DNA of 64,000 bases from Croceibacterium_B sp963783195 (GTDB taxonomy: Bacteria > Pseudomonadota > Alphaproteobacteria > Sphingomonadales > Sphingomonadaceae): the NCBI GenBank assembly GCA_963783195.1, contig CAWAMV010000004.1, positions 682,001 to 746,000 of the forward strand, given 5' to 3'. The notes below the pieces were generated by a model. That model saw only the letters and a program-made list of their open reading frames with translations, was not told the origin of the DNA and did not search any database. Below are positions 41,017-50,148 of the stretch, in pieces; the stretch's first letter is position 1, and each line of letters starts with the position of its first letter. The position numbers and the translations under genes were made by a program.

Positions 41017-41583
41017 TTGGTCAAGCTCAACCGGATCTACACCCGCACCGGCGACGACGGCACCACCGGCCTCGTCGACGGCAGCCGCCTGCCCAAGCAC
41101 GCGCTGCGGTTGGAAGCGATCGGCGCGGTGGACGAGGCGAACTCCGCGCTCGGCCTCGCGATCGTCGTGCTCGATGGCGATGCGGCGGCGGATTGCACCC
41201 GGCTCCAGAACGACCTGTTCGACCTGGGCGCGGACCTCGCAACGCCGGGCGAGGACTTTCAGCCGAGCGAAATGGTGCTGCGCATCGTTCCTGCACAGTC
41301 CGGCTGGCTGGAACAGCGCATGGACACCCTCAATGAAGCGCTTGATTCGCTCACCAGCTTCATCCTTCCGGGCGGCAGCGAGGCCGCCGCGCGGCTTCAC
41401 GTCGCCCGTGCCGCGGTGCGGCGCGCCGAGCGCGCGATGACTGCGCTGGCCGAGGCGGAACCGGTCAATCCCGCCGCGCTCGCCTTCGTGAACCGCCTGT
41501 CGGACTACCTCTTCGTCCTTGCCCGCGCGGTGAATTCGCAGGGGCCGGGCGATGTGCTCTGGCGCCCCGGAGCGAGCCGCTGA
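41017..41583 (+). CDS. PduO-type cob(I)alamin adenosyltransferase
   Basis: 188 residues from a TTG at 41017. The N-terminal IYTRTGDDGTTGLVDGSR is the ATP-binding motif of the family, and VARAAVRRAERAM near residue 135 supplies the conserved arginines. It makes adenosylcobalamin. The HIG1 gene ends 17 nt upstream. Confidence 0.93.
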   Translation: MVKLNRIYTRTGDDGTTGLVDGSRLPKHALRLEAIGAVDEANSALGLAIVVLDGDAAADCTRLQNDLFDLGADLATPGEDFQPSEMVLRIVPAQSGWLEQRMDTLNEALDSLTSFILPGGSEAAARLHVARAAVRRAERAMTALAEAEPVNPAALAFVNRLSDYLFVLARAVNSQGPGDVLWRPGASR

Positions 41584-41632
41584 CGGAACCGCCTCCTCTG
41601 CCCCGGCGTTGGCTGGCAAAGGAGAATTTCCC

Positions 41633-41971
41633 ATGACCAACGACAAGGTGAAGAGCCAGGAAGAGCGCCAGGCCAATCTCGCGCCCGAAATGCACAACGA
41701 CGAGCAGGACGATCACCGCAGCCAGGCGCAGGAAGTCGCCGAGCAGGCGCGCAACAAGGATGGACGGCAAAGCCCGCTCGACAGCGAGAAGGTCAATACC
41801 GGCATCGGCGACAACTCCGGCCAGGATATCGTCGACCGGATGCGCGACATGGAACAGTCGGGCCGCATCGACATGGACGCCTACAAGGGCGAACCCAATC
41901 TCGACGACAACGAGGACAAGTACGGCAAGGACAACAAGGTCGACCCCGACCTGCCCTCCGACGGCAGCTAG
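41633..41971 (+). CDS. Small hydrophilic protein of unknown function
   Basis: 112 residues with AAAGGAG upstream of the ATG at 41633. It is rich in Asp, Glu, Gln, Asn and Lys, has no hydrophobic segment, and contains GIGDNSGQDIVDRMRDMEQS and DNEDKYGKDNKVDPDLPSDG. The composition suggests a disordered, possibly stress-related protein. I do not recognise the family. It converges on the DUF202 gene with a 4 bp overlap. Confidence 0.7.
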   Translation: MTNDKVKSQEERQANLAPEMHNDEQDDHRSQAQEVAEQARNKDGRQSPLDSEKVNTGIGDNSGQDIVDRMRDMEQSGRIDMDAYKGEPNLDDNEDKYGKDNKVDPDLPSDGS

Positions 41972-42381
41972 CTATTCCCTATGCGTCCGTCGTTAAGGAG
42001 CCACAGCCCGGCAACGAGCAGCACGGATCCCACCGCCACAGCATAGGCGAGAAGGCGGAAGTTGGGCGAGGATGCGGTTTCGAACTTGTGCGCGCTCAGC
42101 TTTTCGAGCGTTGCGCAGGTCCGCCGCTCTGCGGAAATCGCCAGCCAACCACCGGCCAGGATGAACAGGGTCGCGATCGCCTTGGCGAGCCACGGTGGGT
42201 CGAATTCGCCGAACACCGCCTTGAACGCCAACCCGATTCCGATGGCCGCGAAGGCGGTCCGCATCCACCCGGCGAACGTTCGTTCCATCGCCATGATGTT
42301 ACGGTCTTCCGCCAGGTCCGTGCGGAGCTCCGCCCACTCGGTGCTCTTGTCGACATCGTCGCCCGGATCGTCCTGCGCCAT
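41968..42381 (-). CDS. DUF202 membrane protein
   Basis: 137 residues. The DUF202 signature RNIMAMERTFAGWMRTAFAA is followed by three membrane segments (IGIGLAFKAVF, AIATLFILAGGWLAI, YAVAVGSVLLVAGLWLL). Function is unknown. It lies 47 nt downstream of mutS on the same strand. Confidence 0.88.
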   Translation of the reverse strand: MAQDDPGDDVDKSTEWAELRTDLAEDRNIMAMERTFAGWMRTAFAAIGIGLAFKAVFGEFDPPWLAKAIATLFILAGGWLAISAERRTCATLEKLSAHKFETASSPNFRLLAYAVAVGSVLLVAGLWLLNDGRIGNS

Positions 42382-42428
42382 GGGAGCCTACGCTAGGGCC
42401 CGCGCCGCAAAAGGCAACGCAACACAAG

Positions 42429-45047
42429 TCAAGTCTCGCCGGCCTCGCGCTTGAGGTCGTACAGCAGGGCGAGGGCCTCGCGGGGGCTGAGCGCGTCCAG
42501 ATCGAGTGCCCGCAACTTTTCGCGCAGCTCGTCGCACTGTTCCTCCTGCGCTTCCATCGCCGCCGCGAAAAGCGGCAGGTCGCCAAGGCCCGCAGCCAGC
42601 CCGCCGGTCTCCGCGCGCCCCTTCTCGAGCCGGTCGAGAACGGATTTGGCCCGCGCGACCACTTTCCGGGGCACACCTGCCAGCTTGGCCACTGCAAGCC
42701 CATAGGACCGGTCCGCGGGTCCTTCGGCGAGTTCGTGGAGCAGGACCAGGTCGCCCTTCCACTCGCGCGCTCGCACGTGATGCAGGCTGAGCGCCTCGCA
42801 GGTCTCCGCGAGCCGGCTCAGTTCGTGGTAATGGGTCGCAAAGAGGCAGCGGCAGCGATTCGTCTCGTGGACTGCCTCGACCACCGCCCAGGCCAGTGCG
42901 AGCCCGTCGTACGTGCTCGTCCCCCGGCCGACCTCGTCGAGGATCACGAAGCTGCGCTCGGTCGCCTGCGACAGGATCGCCGCCGTCTCGACCATCTCCA
43001 CCATGAACGTGGAGCGCCCGCGCGCGAGGTTGTCGCTCGCTCCCACCCGGCTGAACAGGCGGTCGACCAGCCCGACCCTTGCCCGCGCGGCCGGAACGTA
43101 ACCGCCGGCTTGCGCAAGCAGCACGACGAGCGCGTTCTGCCGCAGAAACGTAGATTTGCCGCCCATGTTCGGGCCGCCGATCAGCCAGAGACGATCCTCC
43201 CCAGACAGACGGCAATCGTTGGCGACGAAGCGTTCTCCCGCCTTGGCGAGAGCCGCTTCCACAACGGGATGACGTCCGCCTTCGATTTCAAGACAGCGAT
43301 CTTCAACGATCTCGGGCAGCGCCCATCCCCCCTCCGCCGCCCGCTCTGCCTGCCCGGCGGCGACGTCGATCCGCGCAAGCGCCGAGGCAGTATCGGCGAT
43401 CGCGCACGCGTTCCGCTCTACATCGGCCACCAGTTCCTCGAAATGGGCCTCCTCGGCGGCCATGGCATGGCCGCCCGCCTCGGCGATACGGCTTGCTTCC
43501 TCGTGCAGGTGCAGCGAGTTGAAGCGCACGGCGCCCGCCATTGTCTGGCGATGAGTAAAGCCGCTGTCGGGCGCCATCAGCGCGTCGCCGTGCTTCGCCG
43601 GCACCTCGACGAAATAGCCAAGGACGCCGTTGTGCTTGATCTTCAGCGCGGCAATGCCGGTCTCCTGGCGGTACTTGGCCTCGAGGGCGGCGATCGCGCG
43701 GCGGGCGTTGCCGGACACTCTGCGCAGTTCGTCGAGCGAGGCGTCGTATCCTTCGGCAATGAAACCGCCCTGACTGCGCTCGGTCGGCGGGGCAGGAACG
43801 AGCGCGCGGCCAAGCAGGTCGGTCAATGCTCCGTGGCCGCCGAGCCGCGGCAACAGCTCGTCGAGCGGCGCTGGGCGATCGACCCGGCCCGCAAGGTGGT
43901 CGCGGATCCGCCGGGCCTGGTTCAGTCCATCGCGAAGCTGCCCGAGGTCGCGCGGGCTGCCGCGGCCCGCGACCACCCGGCCGAGCGCCCGACCCACGTC
44001 CGGCAGAGAGCGCAGCACCTCACGCAGATCGGCACGCAGCAGCGGGTCGGCATGAAAGAACTGCACCAGCGAAAGCCGCGCCTCGATCCGGCTCTTGTCG
44101 GTGAGGGGCGCGGCGAGATCCTCGGCGAGTTGCCGCGCGCCGGCCCCGGTCACGCAGCGATCGATCGCCGCCACCAGGCTGCCGGCGCGGCCTCCACCGG
44201 CGCTCTGGAGGATTTCGAGGCTGCTGCGCGTCGCCTCGTCCATCGCCAGCGCACCGCCGCTGTCGCGCGCGACCGGCGGCAGGAGCAGGGGCAAATTGCC
44301 GCGCCCGGCGTGGTCCAGATAGGCGATGAGGCCACCGGCGGCAGCGAGCATCGCCCGGCTGAAATCGCCGAGTCCGTCGAGCGTGGCGATCCCGTGAACC
44401 TTTTTGAGTCGCGCCTCGCCTTCCTCGCTGGCGAAATCGTTGCGCGGGCGAGCCATGCTGCCAGCCGGAGCGCCGGCCCAGTCCTCGGGCGCCACGACCT
44501 CGCTCCCTTCGATGCGTGCCAGCACCGCGCCGAGCTGCCCCGGATCGCAGTCTTCCAACTCCATCCGCCCGGTCGAAATGTCGCAAGCGGCCACTCCGCA
44601 GGTTCCGCGCACTTCGCAAACGGCCGCGAGCATGTTCGCCCTGCGCGGTTCGAGCAGGGCTTCCTCGGTCAGTGTTCCGGCTGTGACGAAGCGAACGATG
44701 TCTCGCGCCACCAGCGCCTTGGACGATGGCGTGCCTTCGCGTTTCGCCCGCTGCTTGGCTTCGTCGGGCGTTTCGGTCTGCTCGGCAATGGCGACACGGC
44801 AGCCGGCCTTTATCAAACGGGCGAGGTAGCTTTCTGCCGAATGGACCGGCACGCCGCACATGGGGATCGGCGATCCATCGTGCTCGCCCCGGGTGGTCAG
44901 CGCGATGTCGAGCACCTGGGATGCCGTCCTCGCGTCTTCGAAGAAGAGCTCGAAAAAGTCACCCATGCGATAGAACAGCAGACAATCGCCGGCTTCGCGC
45001 TTGAGCGCGAGGTACTGCATCATCATCGGGGTCGCTGTGCCGGCCAT
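42429..45047 (-). CDS. mutS: DNA mismatch repair ATPase MutS
   Basis: 872 residues, full length. The mismatch-contacting motif region is DCLLFYRMGDFFELFFEDA, and the ATPase has Walker A GGPNMGGKSTFLRQNA and Walker B FVILDEVGRGTSTYDG. The C-terminal domain ends with the usual dimerisation helix-turn-helix (RALDLDALSPREALALLYDL). It starts mismatch repair. It is divergent from the malic enzyme gene with 107 nt between. Confidence 0.97.
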   Translation of the reverse strand: MAGTATPMMMQYLALKREAGDCLLFYRMGDFFELFFEDARTASQVLDIALTTRGEHDGSPIPMCGVPVHSAESYLARLIKAGCRVAIAEQTETPDEAKQRAKREGTPSSKALVARDIVRFVTAGTLTEEALLEPRRANMLAAVCEVRGTCGVAACDISTGRMELEDCDPGQLGAVLARIEGSEVVAPEDWAGAPAGSMARPRNDFASEEGEARLKKVHGIATLDGLGDFSRAMLAAAGGLIAYLDHAGRGNLPLLLPPVARDSGGALAMDEATRSSLEILQSAGGGRAGSLVAAIDRCVTGAGARQLAEDLAAPLTDKSRIEARLSLVQFFHADPLLRADLREVLRSLPDVGRALGRVVAGRGSPRDLGQLRDGLNQARRIRDHLAGRVDRPAPLDELLPRLGGHGALTDLLGRALVPAPPTERSQGGFIAEGYDASLDELRRVSGNARRAIAALEAKYRQETGIAALKIKHNGVLGYFVEVPAKHGDALMAPDSGFTHRQTMAGAVRFNSLHLHEEASRIAEAGGHAMAAEEAHFEELVADVERNACAIADTASALARIDVAAGQAERAAEGGWALPEIVEDRCLEIEGGRHPVVEAALAKAGERFVANDCRLSGEDRLWLIGGPNMGGKSTFLRQNALVVLLAQAGGYVPAARARVGLVDRLFSRVGASDNLARGRSTFMVEMVETAAILSQATERSFVILDEVGRGTSTYDGLALAWAVVEAVHETNRCRCLFATHYHELSRLAETCEALSLHHVRAREWKGDLVLLHELAEGPADRSYGLAVAKLAGVPRKVVARAKSVLDRLEKGRAETGGLAAGLGDLPLFAAAMEAQEEQCDELREKLRALDLDALSPREALALLYDLKREAGET

Positions 45048-45154
45048 GTCGGCTGGGTAGCGGTGCGCCGACCGATTCGGAACGCCGGCTCGTCCGCTTT
45101 CCCCTATCGTTACAGGCGAACGGCGGTTAGGGGACAGATGACAGGAGAGACTGC

Positions 45155-47416
45155 TTGGCCGACGACAAGAACCAGAGCTTCACCACGCGCGAGGCGCTTT
45201 TCTACCACCAGACGGGCCGCCCCGGTAAGATCGAAATCGTGCCCTCGAAACCGGTCGCCACCCAACGCGACCTGAGCCTGGCCTATTCGCCCGGCGTGGC
45301 CGCGCCGGTCGAGGCGATCGCCGCCGACCCCTTGTGCGCAGGCGAATACACCGCGCGCAGCAACCTCGTTGCGGTGATCACCAATGGTACGGCGATCCTG
45401 GGTATGGGCAATCTCGGAGCGCTCGCCGCCAAGCCGGTGATGGAAGGCAAGGCGGTGCTGTTCAAGCGCTTCGCCGATGTCGATTCGATAGACATCGAGC
45501 TCGACACCGAAGACCCGGACAAGTTCATAGAGGCAGTCGCGCTGATGGAGCCGAGTTTCGGCGGCATCAACCTGGAGGACATCGCCGCGCCGGAATGTTT
45601 CGTGATCGAGCAGGCCCTGCGCGAGCGAATGAACATCCCGGTCATGCACGACGATCAGCACGGCACCGCGATCATTGCGGCGGCTGGCCTCATCAACGCC
45701 TGCCACCTGACCGGACGCGACATGAAGAACGTGCGCATGGTGGTTAACGGGGCGGGGGCATCGGCGCTTGCCTGCACCGCGCTGATCAAGGCGCTGGGCG
45801 TCCCGCACCACCAGGTCATCGTCTGCGACCGCAAGGGTCCGATTTATCCGGGCCGGGAAGGCGTCGACCAGTGGAAGAGCGCCCATGCGGTGCCGACCGA
45901 GGCGCGCAGCCTGGAAGAGGCGTTGAAGGGGGCCGACGTATTCCTCGGCCTTTCCGCCGCCGGTGCGCTGAAGCCCGAATGGGTCGCCGACATGGCCGAC
46001 CAGCCGATTATCTTCGCGATGGCCAACCCCGACCCTGAAATCCGGCCGGAGGATGCGAGGGCCATACGGCCCGATGCGATCATCGCAACTGGTCGGTCGG
46101 ACTATCCGAACCAGGTCAACAACGTGCTCGGCTTCCCGTTCATCTTTCGCGGCGCGCTCGACGTGCGGGCGACCGCGATCAACGAGGAGATGAAGATCGC
46201 CGCGGCCGAGGCGATCGCTGCGCTCGCCCGCCAGCGGGTGCCGGAAGAAGTGGCCGCTGCCTATGGGGTCGACCATCATTTCGGGCGTGACTACATCATT
46301 CCCGCGCCTTTCGACCCGCGGCTGATGGAAACCGTTTCCTCGGCCGTTGCCAAGGCGGCGATGGACTCGGGCGTGGCGCAGAAGCCGATCGAGGACTTCG
46401 AAGCCTATCGCATGAGCCTGCGCGCGCGGCTCAATCCGACGACCTCGGTGCTGACCCAGGTCTATGAGGATGCAAAGCGCAACCCGAAACGGGTCGTCTT
46501 TGCGGAGGCCGAAGAGGACGTCGTGCTGCGGGCGGCGATCCAGTTCCGCGACTTCGGCTACGGCACCCCGGTGCTGGTCGGGCGGACCCCCTCGGTAAAG
46601 GACAAGCTCAAGGAACTCGACGTCGAAGACCCCGACGCCTTCGAAATCCAGAATTCGGCCGACTGCGAATACGTGCCGGCGATGGTCGACTACCTCTATG
46701 AGCGGCTCCAGCGGCGAGGATACACCGAGCGCGACGTGCGCCGCATGGTGAACCAGGAACGCAACGTCTTCGCAGCGCTCCTGGTGGCTCTGGGCCACGG
46801 GGACGCGATGATCTCCGGCGTGACGCGCCCTTTCGGGCAGACTGCGCGCGAAATTGGGCTGGTGCTCGATCCGAAGGAAGGCGAAATCCCGTTCGGCATT
46901 CACCTCATGATCGGCAAGAACTACACAGTGTTTCTCGCCGACACGACGATCAACGAGAGGCCCAGTTCGGAACAACTCGCGCACATCGCCTGCGAAACCG
47001 CGCGCGTAGCAAGGCGGCTGGGCCACGAACCGCGGGTTGCGTTCCTCAGCTATTCCACCTTCGGCAATCCCGCGGGCAAGTGGCTGGAGAACATTCGCGA
47101 AGCGGTGCACATTCTCGACGAAAAGCAGCCCGGTTTCGAGTACGAGGGCGAGATGGCGCCCGATGCTGCGCTCAATCCGACGGTGATGAAGCTCTATCCA
47201 TTCAGCCGCTTGTCGGGCCCGGCAAACGTGTTGATCATGCCCGGTCTTCAGTCGGCCAACCTGTCGGCCAAGCTGCTTCGCGAGCTTGCCGGCAACGCAG
47301 TGATCGGACCGATGCTGATCGGGATGAAAAAGCCGGTGCAGATCGCCCCTATGACAGCTGCCGCGCCGGATATCCTGACCCTGGCAGTTCTGGCCAGCGC
47401 CGGAGTCGTCAGCTAG
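45155..47416 (+). CDS. maeB: NADP-dependent malic enzyme with phosphotransacetylase-like domain
   Basis: 753 residues from a TTG at 45155 preceded by AGGAGAG. The malic enzyme part (residues 1-430) has SLAYSPGVAAPVEAI, PVMHDDQHGTAIIAAAGLIN and the NADP fold VVNGAGASALACTALIKALG. Residues 440-753 are a phosphotransacetylase-like regulatory domain (KRVVFAEAEEDVVLRAA, GVTRPFGQTAREI). It makes pyruvate and NADPH from malate; acetyl-CoA commonly regulates through the second domain. Confidence 0.96.
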   Translation: MADDKNQSFTTREALFYHQTGRPGKIEIVPSKPVATQRDLSLAYSPGVAAPVEAIAADPLCAGEYTARSNLVAVITNGTAILGMGNLGALAAKPVMEGKAVLFKRFADVDSIDIELDTEDPDKFIEAVALMEPSFGGINLEDIAAPECFVIEQALRERMNIPVMHDDQHGTAIIAAAGLINACHLTGRDMKNVRMVVNGAGASALACTALIKALGVPHHQVIVCDRKGPIYPGREGVDQWKSAHAVPTEARSLEEALKGADVFLGLSAAGALKPEWVADMADQPIIFAMANPDPEIRPEDARAIRPDAIIATGRSDYPNQVNNVLGFPFIFRGALDVRATAINEEMKIAAAEAIAALARQRVPEEVAAAYGVDHHFGRDYIIPAPFDPRLMETVSSAVAKAAMDSGVAQKPIEDFEAYRMSLRARLNPTTSVLTQVYEDAKRNPKRVVFAEAEEDVVLRAAIQFRDFGYGTPVLVGRTPSVKDKLKELDVEDPDAFEIQNSADCEYVPAMVDYLYERLQRRGYTERDVRRMVNQERNVFAALLVALGHGDAMISGVTRPFGQTAREIGLVLDPKEGEIPFGIHLMIGKNYTVFLADTTINERPSSEQLAHIACETARVARRLGHEPRVAFLSYSTFGNPAGKWLENIREAVHILDEKQPGFEYEGEMAPDAALNPTVMKLYPFSRLSGPANVLIMPGLQSANLSAKLLRELAGNAVIGPMLIGMKKPVQIAPMTAAAPDILTLAVLASAGVVS

Positions 47417-47417
47417 C

Positions 47418-48101
47418 TCACCAGGGAATTTCTTTTCCGCGCCAGTCGAGGAACCGGTGAGCGACTGGATGGTCGCCGGACAGCACGTCGGCCAGGCCGC
47501 GCACACTTTCATTGACGGTCAGGGTCGCGCCGGAACCGCCCATGTCGGTTTGCACCCAACCGGGGTGCAGTGAGAGCACGGGGATCCCGCGCGCTTTTGC
47601 GTCCTGTTCGAAAATGCCCTTGGCGAGGATGTTCTGTGCCGCCTTGCTCATGCGGTAGAGTTCGTAACCGCCAGAGTTCTCGGCCACGGAACCCATCCTG
47701 GAGGTCATGAATGCGAGCGTTCCTCCCTCCTTCAGGAGCGGCAGGAGGAGGTGGCCGGCATTTGCAGGGCCGACTGCATTGACCATCATTATTTCTGCCA
47801 CTTCGGCTTCGCTCGCCTTGCCGACGGATTGATGGCCGGCCCCCATGATGCCGGCGTTTACCAGCACCACGTCGAGCGTGTGCGCCTCGATCGCGCGGGC
47901 AAGTGACGCGAGAGAGTCCGCATAGGTGACGTCCGCCTGTACGATCTCGATGGCTCCGTCTGCCTGTTCGCATGCCTCGTCGAGGCCGACCGAAGGTGTG
48001 CGTTGGCTGGCGAAGACGTGCCAGCCGCGTCTTGCGAACTCGCGTGCCAGGCCAAGGCCGATTCCTCGTGTTGCTCCGACGATGAGTGCGCGCTGTGCCA
48101 T
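47418..48101 (-). CDS. Short-chain dehydrogenase/reductase
   Basis: 227 residues. The Rossmann motif is VGATRGIGLGLAREF, the NAG motif VLVNAGIMG, and the catalytic pair is Tyr and Lys in YELYRMSKAA, with Ser in FMTSRMGSV. The C-terminus LSLHPGWVQTDMGG is typical. Substrate cannot be given. It converges on maeB with one nt between stops. Confidence 0.9.
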   Translation of the reverse strand: MAQRALIVGATRGIGLGLAREFARRGWHVFASQRTPSVGLDEACEQADGAIEIVQADVTYADSLASLARAIEAHTLDVVLVNAGIMGAGHQSVGKASEAEVAEIMMVNAVGPANAGHLLLPLLKEGGTLAFMTSRMGSVAENSGGYELYRMSKAAQNILAKGIFEQDAKARGIPVLSLHPGWVQTDMGGSGATLTVNESVRGLADVLSGDHPVAHRFLDWRGKEIPW

Positions 48102-48116
48102 TCTCGAAACTCCCGA

Positions 48117-48833
48117 TTAGATGCGCCGATAACGAAAGTACCAGACCTCGTGGCCATACACATCCCGGGCCTTCCGTTCGTAGCGCGTCTCGGGCCAGGC
48201 GCCGGGGCAATTCTGCCAACTGCGCGGTCCGTCGGTCAGCCATTCGAACTGTTTGGTATGGCGGCGCATGACCATCAGCGCGTGGCGCAGATACACCGCG
48301 TGGTCGGTCCCGAAGCGAAACTCGCCGCCGGGCCGCAGCTTGACGGCGAACATGTCGATTGGTCCATCGTTCATCATCCGCCGCTTGGCGTGCTTTGCCT
48401 TGGGCCACGGATCCGGGTGGAGGAGGTAAATGAAGCTGAGCGTGCCGTCGGGGATGCGCCGCAGCACCTCCAGCGCGTCGCCGTGATGCAGCCGCACGTT
48501 GGCGAGCGGCGGGCGCGCGCCGTGGTCGCCGTCCACATGAACCAGCGCCTGGGCGACCCCGTTGATGAAGGGCTCGGCCCCGATGAAGCCGTGGTCGGGC
48601 AGCATGTCGGCCCGCTCCGCCAGGTGCTCGCCGCCGCCGAAGCCGATCTCGAAATGCAGCGGGCAATCGCGTCCGAACAGCGCTGTTGCGGTTACCGGAC
48701 CTTCGGCCGGGACGGAAATGCGCGGCAGCAGACCTTCGACAAGGGCCTGCTGGCCGGCGCGCAGGGGTTTGCCCTTGGCGCGGCCATAGAGCTTGTTGAG
48801 CGTGGTCGGATCGCCGGGTTTGTGCGCGGTCAT
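48117..48833 (-). CDS. trmB: tRNA (guanine-N7-)-methyltransferase
   Basis: 238 residues from the ATG at 48833; the in-frame extension to 48995 is not conserved. The SAM site is in LHFEIGFGGGEHLAERA, and the motifs FIGAEPFINGVAQAL, IYLLHPDPWPKAKHAKRR and FGTDHAVYLRHAL are those of TrmB. It methylates G46 of tRNA. It is 15 nt upstream of the SDR gene. Confidence 0.95.
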   Translation of the reverse strand: MTAHKPGDPTTLNKLYGRAKGKPLRAGQQALVEGLLPRISVPAEGPVTATALFGRDCPLHFEIGFGGGEHLAERADMLPDHGFIGAEPFINGVAQALVHVDGDHGARPPLANVRLHHGDALEVLRRIPDGTLSFIYLLHPDPWPKAKHAKRRMMNDGPIDMFAVKLRPGGEFRFGTDHAVYLRHALMVMRRHTKQFEWLTDGPRSWQNCPGAWPETRYERKARDVYGHEVWYFRYRRI

Positions 48834-48915
48834 GGGGCGGGCGCTAGGGGGTGGTGGGAGGGTTTGTCCAGTGCGCGCATTGACGGCGCAGCGCGGGCCC
48901 GGCAGCACGGCGATC

Positions 48916-49152
48916 ATGGAACTGGTTGCGGTGATCATCTCGGCAATTCTCGGCTGGCAGAACGGGCGCCTGGGAGTGCGCGAGCTGCAGGTCATGGCCC
49001 TCGTGGCGGTCGGCTGGACGGCGGTAATCGCCGCCGCAAGTGTGCCTTATCTGACGATCATGGGGCTGCTCGTATCGCTGGTGTACCACGTCGCGGTGGT
49101 CGCGGTGCCTTACGTGGTTGCATCGCTCATCCGCCGGGTCCTGCGGCGCTGA
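48916..49152 (+). CDS. Small membrane protein, unknown
   Basis: 78 residues from the ATG at 48916, though a GTG further upstream is possible and no strong ribosome-binding site is seen. It has three hydrophobic stretches, including LVAVIISAILGW, MALVAVGWTAVIAAASVPY and LVSLVYHVAVVAVPYVVASL, and a basic tail (IRRVLRR). The family is not recognised. It lies between trmB (divergent) and a convergent secreted protein gene. Confidence 0.55.
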   Translation: MELVAVIISAILGWQNGRLGVRELQVMALVAVGWTAVIAAASVPYLTIMGLLVSLVYHVAVVAVPYVVASLIRRVLRR

Positions 49153-49156
49153 GCAA

Positions 49157-49996
49157 TCAGCCGCCGAGCGCGAACTCGTCGTAGACCGGGTCGTATCGCA
49201 GGGCGATGCCGGCCTCGTGCAGCGTTTCGAGTGGCACGTAGGCGTCCGCGGCCGCTGATTGGCTCAACCGGGTGAACTGATCGGAGGGCAGCTCCGAAGC
49301 AACGAGGTCGAGTAGATCGCCGAGCCGGACGGCGACCGCACGGGTCGGAGCAATCTCGATTGCGACGCTGCCGAGCGTCTGGTTGGCGCGACGAACCTGC
49401 AGGCGATCGGGGGAGGCGGCGAGCAGCGCTGCCTGCTCGATGCGGCTCAGGCGCACGGGCGGGGGCGGCGCAACCTGCATCGCAGCAATGCGGTCATTGA
49501 AGCCGAGGGCCCTGGCACCGGAAGGCTCGTTTAGCTGGATCGCATCGGCGGTACTGTCCGCGAGCGACGCCACCTGGTCGATTGCGGCGGGCGAAAGTGT
49601 CTCGAACGGCGGGGCGGAGACGACAGCGGCGAGCGGCGCGGGCAGGTCGAGCAGCGGAACCGGCTTCGCCGCCGTTGCCGCGAGGTAAAGCGGAGCCGCT
49701 TCGGCGGGCTTGATCGGCGGTGGAGCCGGACGCGGACGGCTCACTTCGAATGAAGGGGAAGCCCGAGGCAGGACAATTCCGAACACGGGCGGTTGCCATT
49801 GCGCCGATTCCAGGACCACCGGCTGCAAAACCGCGCGTGGAGACCGTCCTATCGCCTGACGCCCGAGCACGGCGGCCGGGTCGGCAAGCGGGGCCGGCGT
49901 GCCAAGAAACAGGAACGCGCCGGTGAGCAACACGCGTGCCAGTCGCTCGACGCCACGGCGTCTGCTCCCTCGAATTTGGTCGCGGTGAATTCCCAT
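49157..49996 (-). CDS. Proline/alanine-rich envelope protein, unknown
   Basis: 279 residues. The N-terminus has a basic region and a hydrophobic stretch (VLLTGAFLFLGTPAPLADPA) consistent with a signal peptide. The middle is Pro/Ala-rich and probably disordered. The C-terminal ~90 residues look folded (VAIEIAPTRAVAVRLGDLLD, then YVPLETLHEAGIALRYDPVY). I do not recognise the family. It lies downstream of ctrA, beyond two terminator-like hairpins. Confidence 0.6.
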   Translation of the reverse strand: MGIHRDQIRGSRRRGVERLARVLLTGAFLFLGTPAPLADPAAVLGRQAIGRSPRAVLQPVVLESAQWQPPVFGIVLPRASPSFEVSRPRPAPPPIKPAEAAPLYLAATAAKPVPLLDLPAPLAAVVSAPPFETLSPAAIDQVASLADSTADAIQLNEPSGARALGFNDRIAAMQVAPPPPVRLSRIEQAALLAASPDRLQVRRANQTLGSVAIEIAPTRAVAVRLGDLLDLVASELPSDQFTRLSQSAAADAYVPLETLHEAGIALRYDPVYDEFALGG

Positions 49997-50036
49997 GCTC
50001 CCCTCACCGCCCGGCTAGGGGAGGGCCCGTTTGGTG

Positions 50037-50054
50037 AAAACCCCAAGCTTGGGG
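50037..50054 (-). terminator. Perfect palindrome with T-run, possible second terminator
   Basis: CCCCAAGCTTGGGG (50041-50054) is a 14 bp perfect palindrome. On the minus strand it is followed by TTTTC. It lies 35 nt beyond the ctrA terminator. It could act as back-up terminator or as a protein site. The short stem makes a terminator less certain. Confidence 0.4.
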
Positions 50055-50088
50055 GTGCCCTGGCCCGCTTGCCCCGCTGCGGGACAGG

Positions 50089-50120
50089 AAAAAGGCCCCG
50101 GAGCTTATCGCTCCGGGGCC
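50089..50120 (-). terminator. Rho-independent terminator of ctrA
   Basis: An 11 bp perfect GC stem (GGCCCCGGAGC with GCTCCGGGGCC, loop GATAA on the minus strand) is followed by TTTTTCC. It begins 28 nt after the ctrA stop at 50149. This is the clearest terminator in the window. Confidence 0.88.
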
Positions 50121-50148
50121 CAGGTATCCCATCCAACGGAGATTTCGG

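Noticed and set aside
42735..45275. 846-residue plus-strand ORF opposite mutS
   Set aside because: Full-length MutS with intact ATPase motifs lies on the minus strand; the antisense frame has only biased composition.
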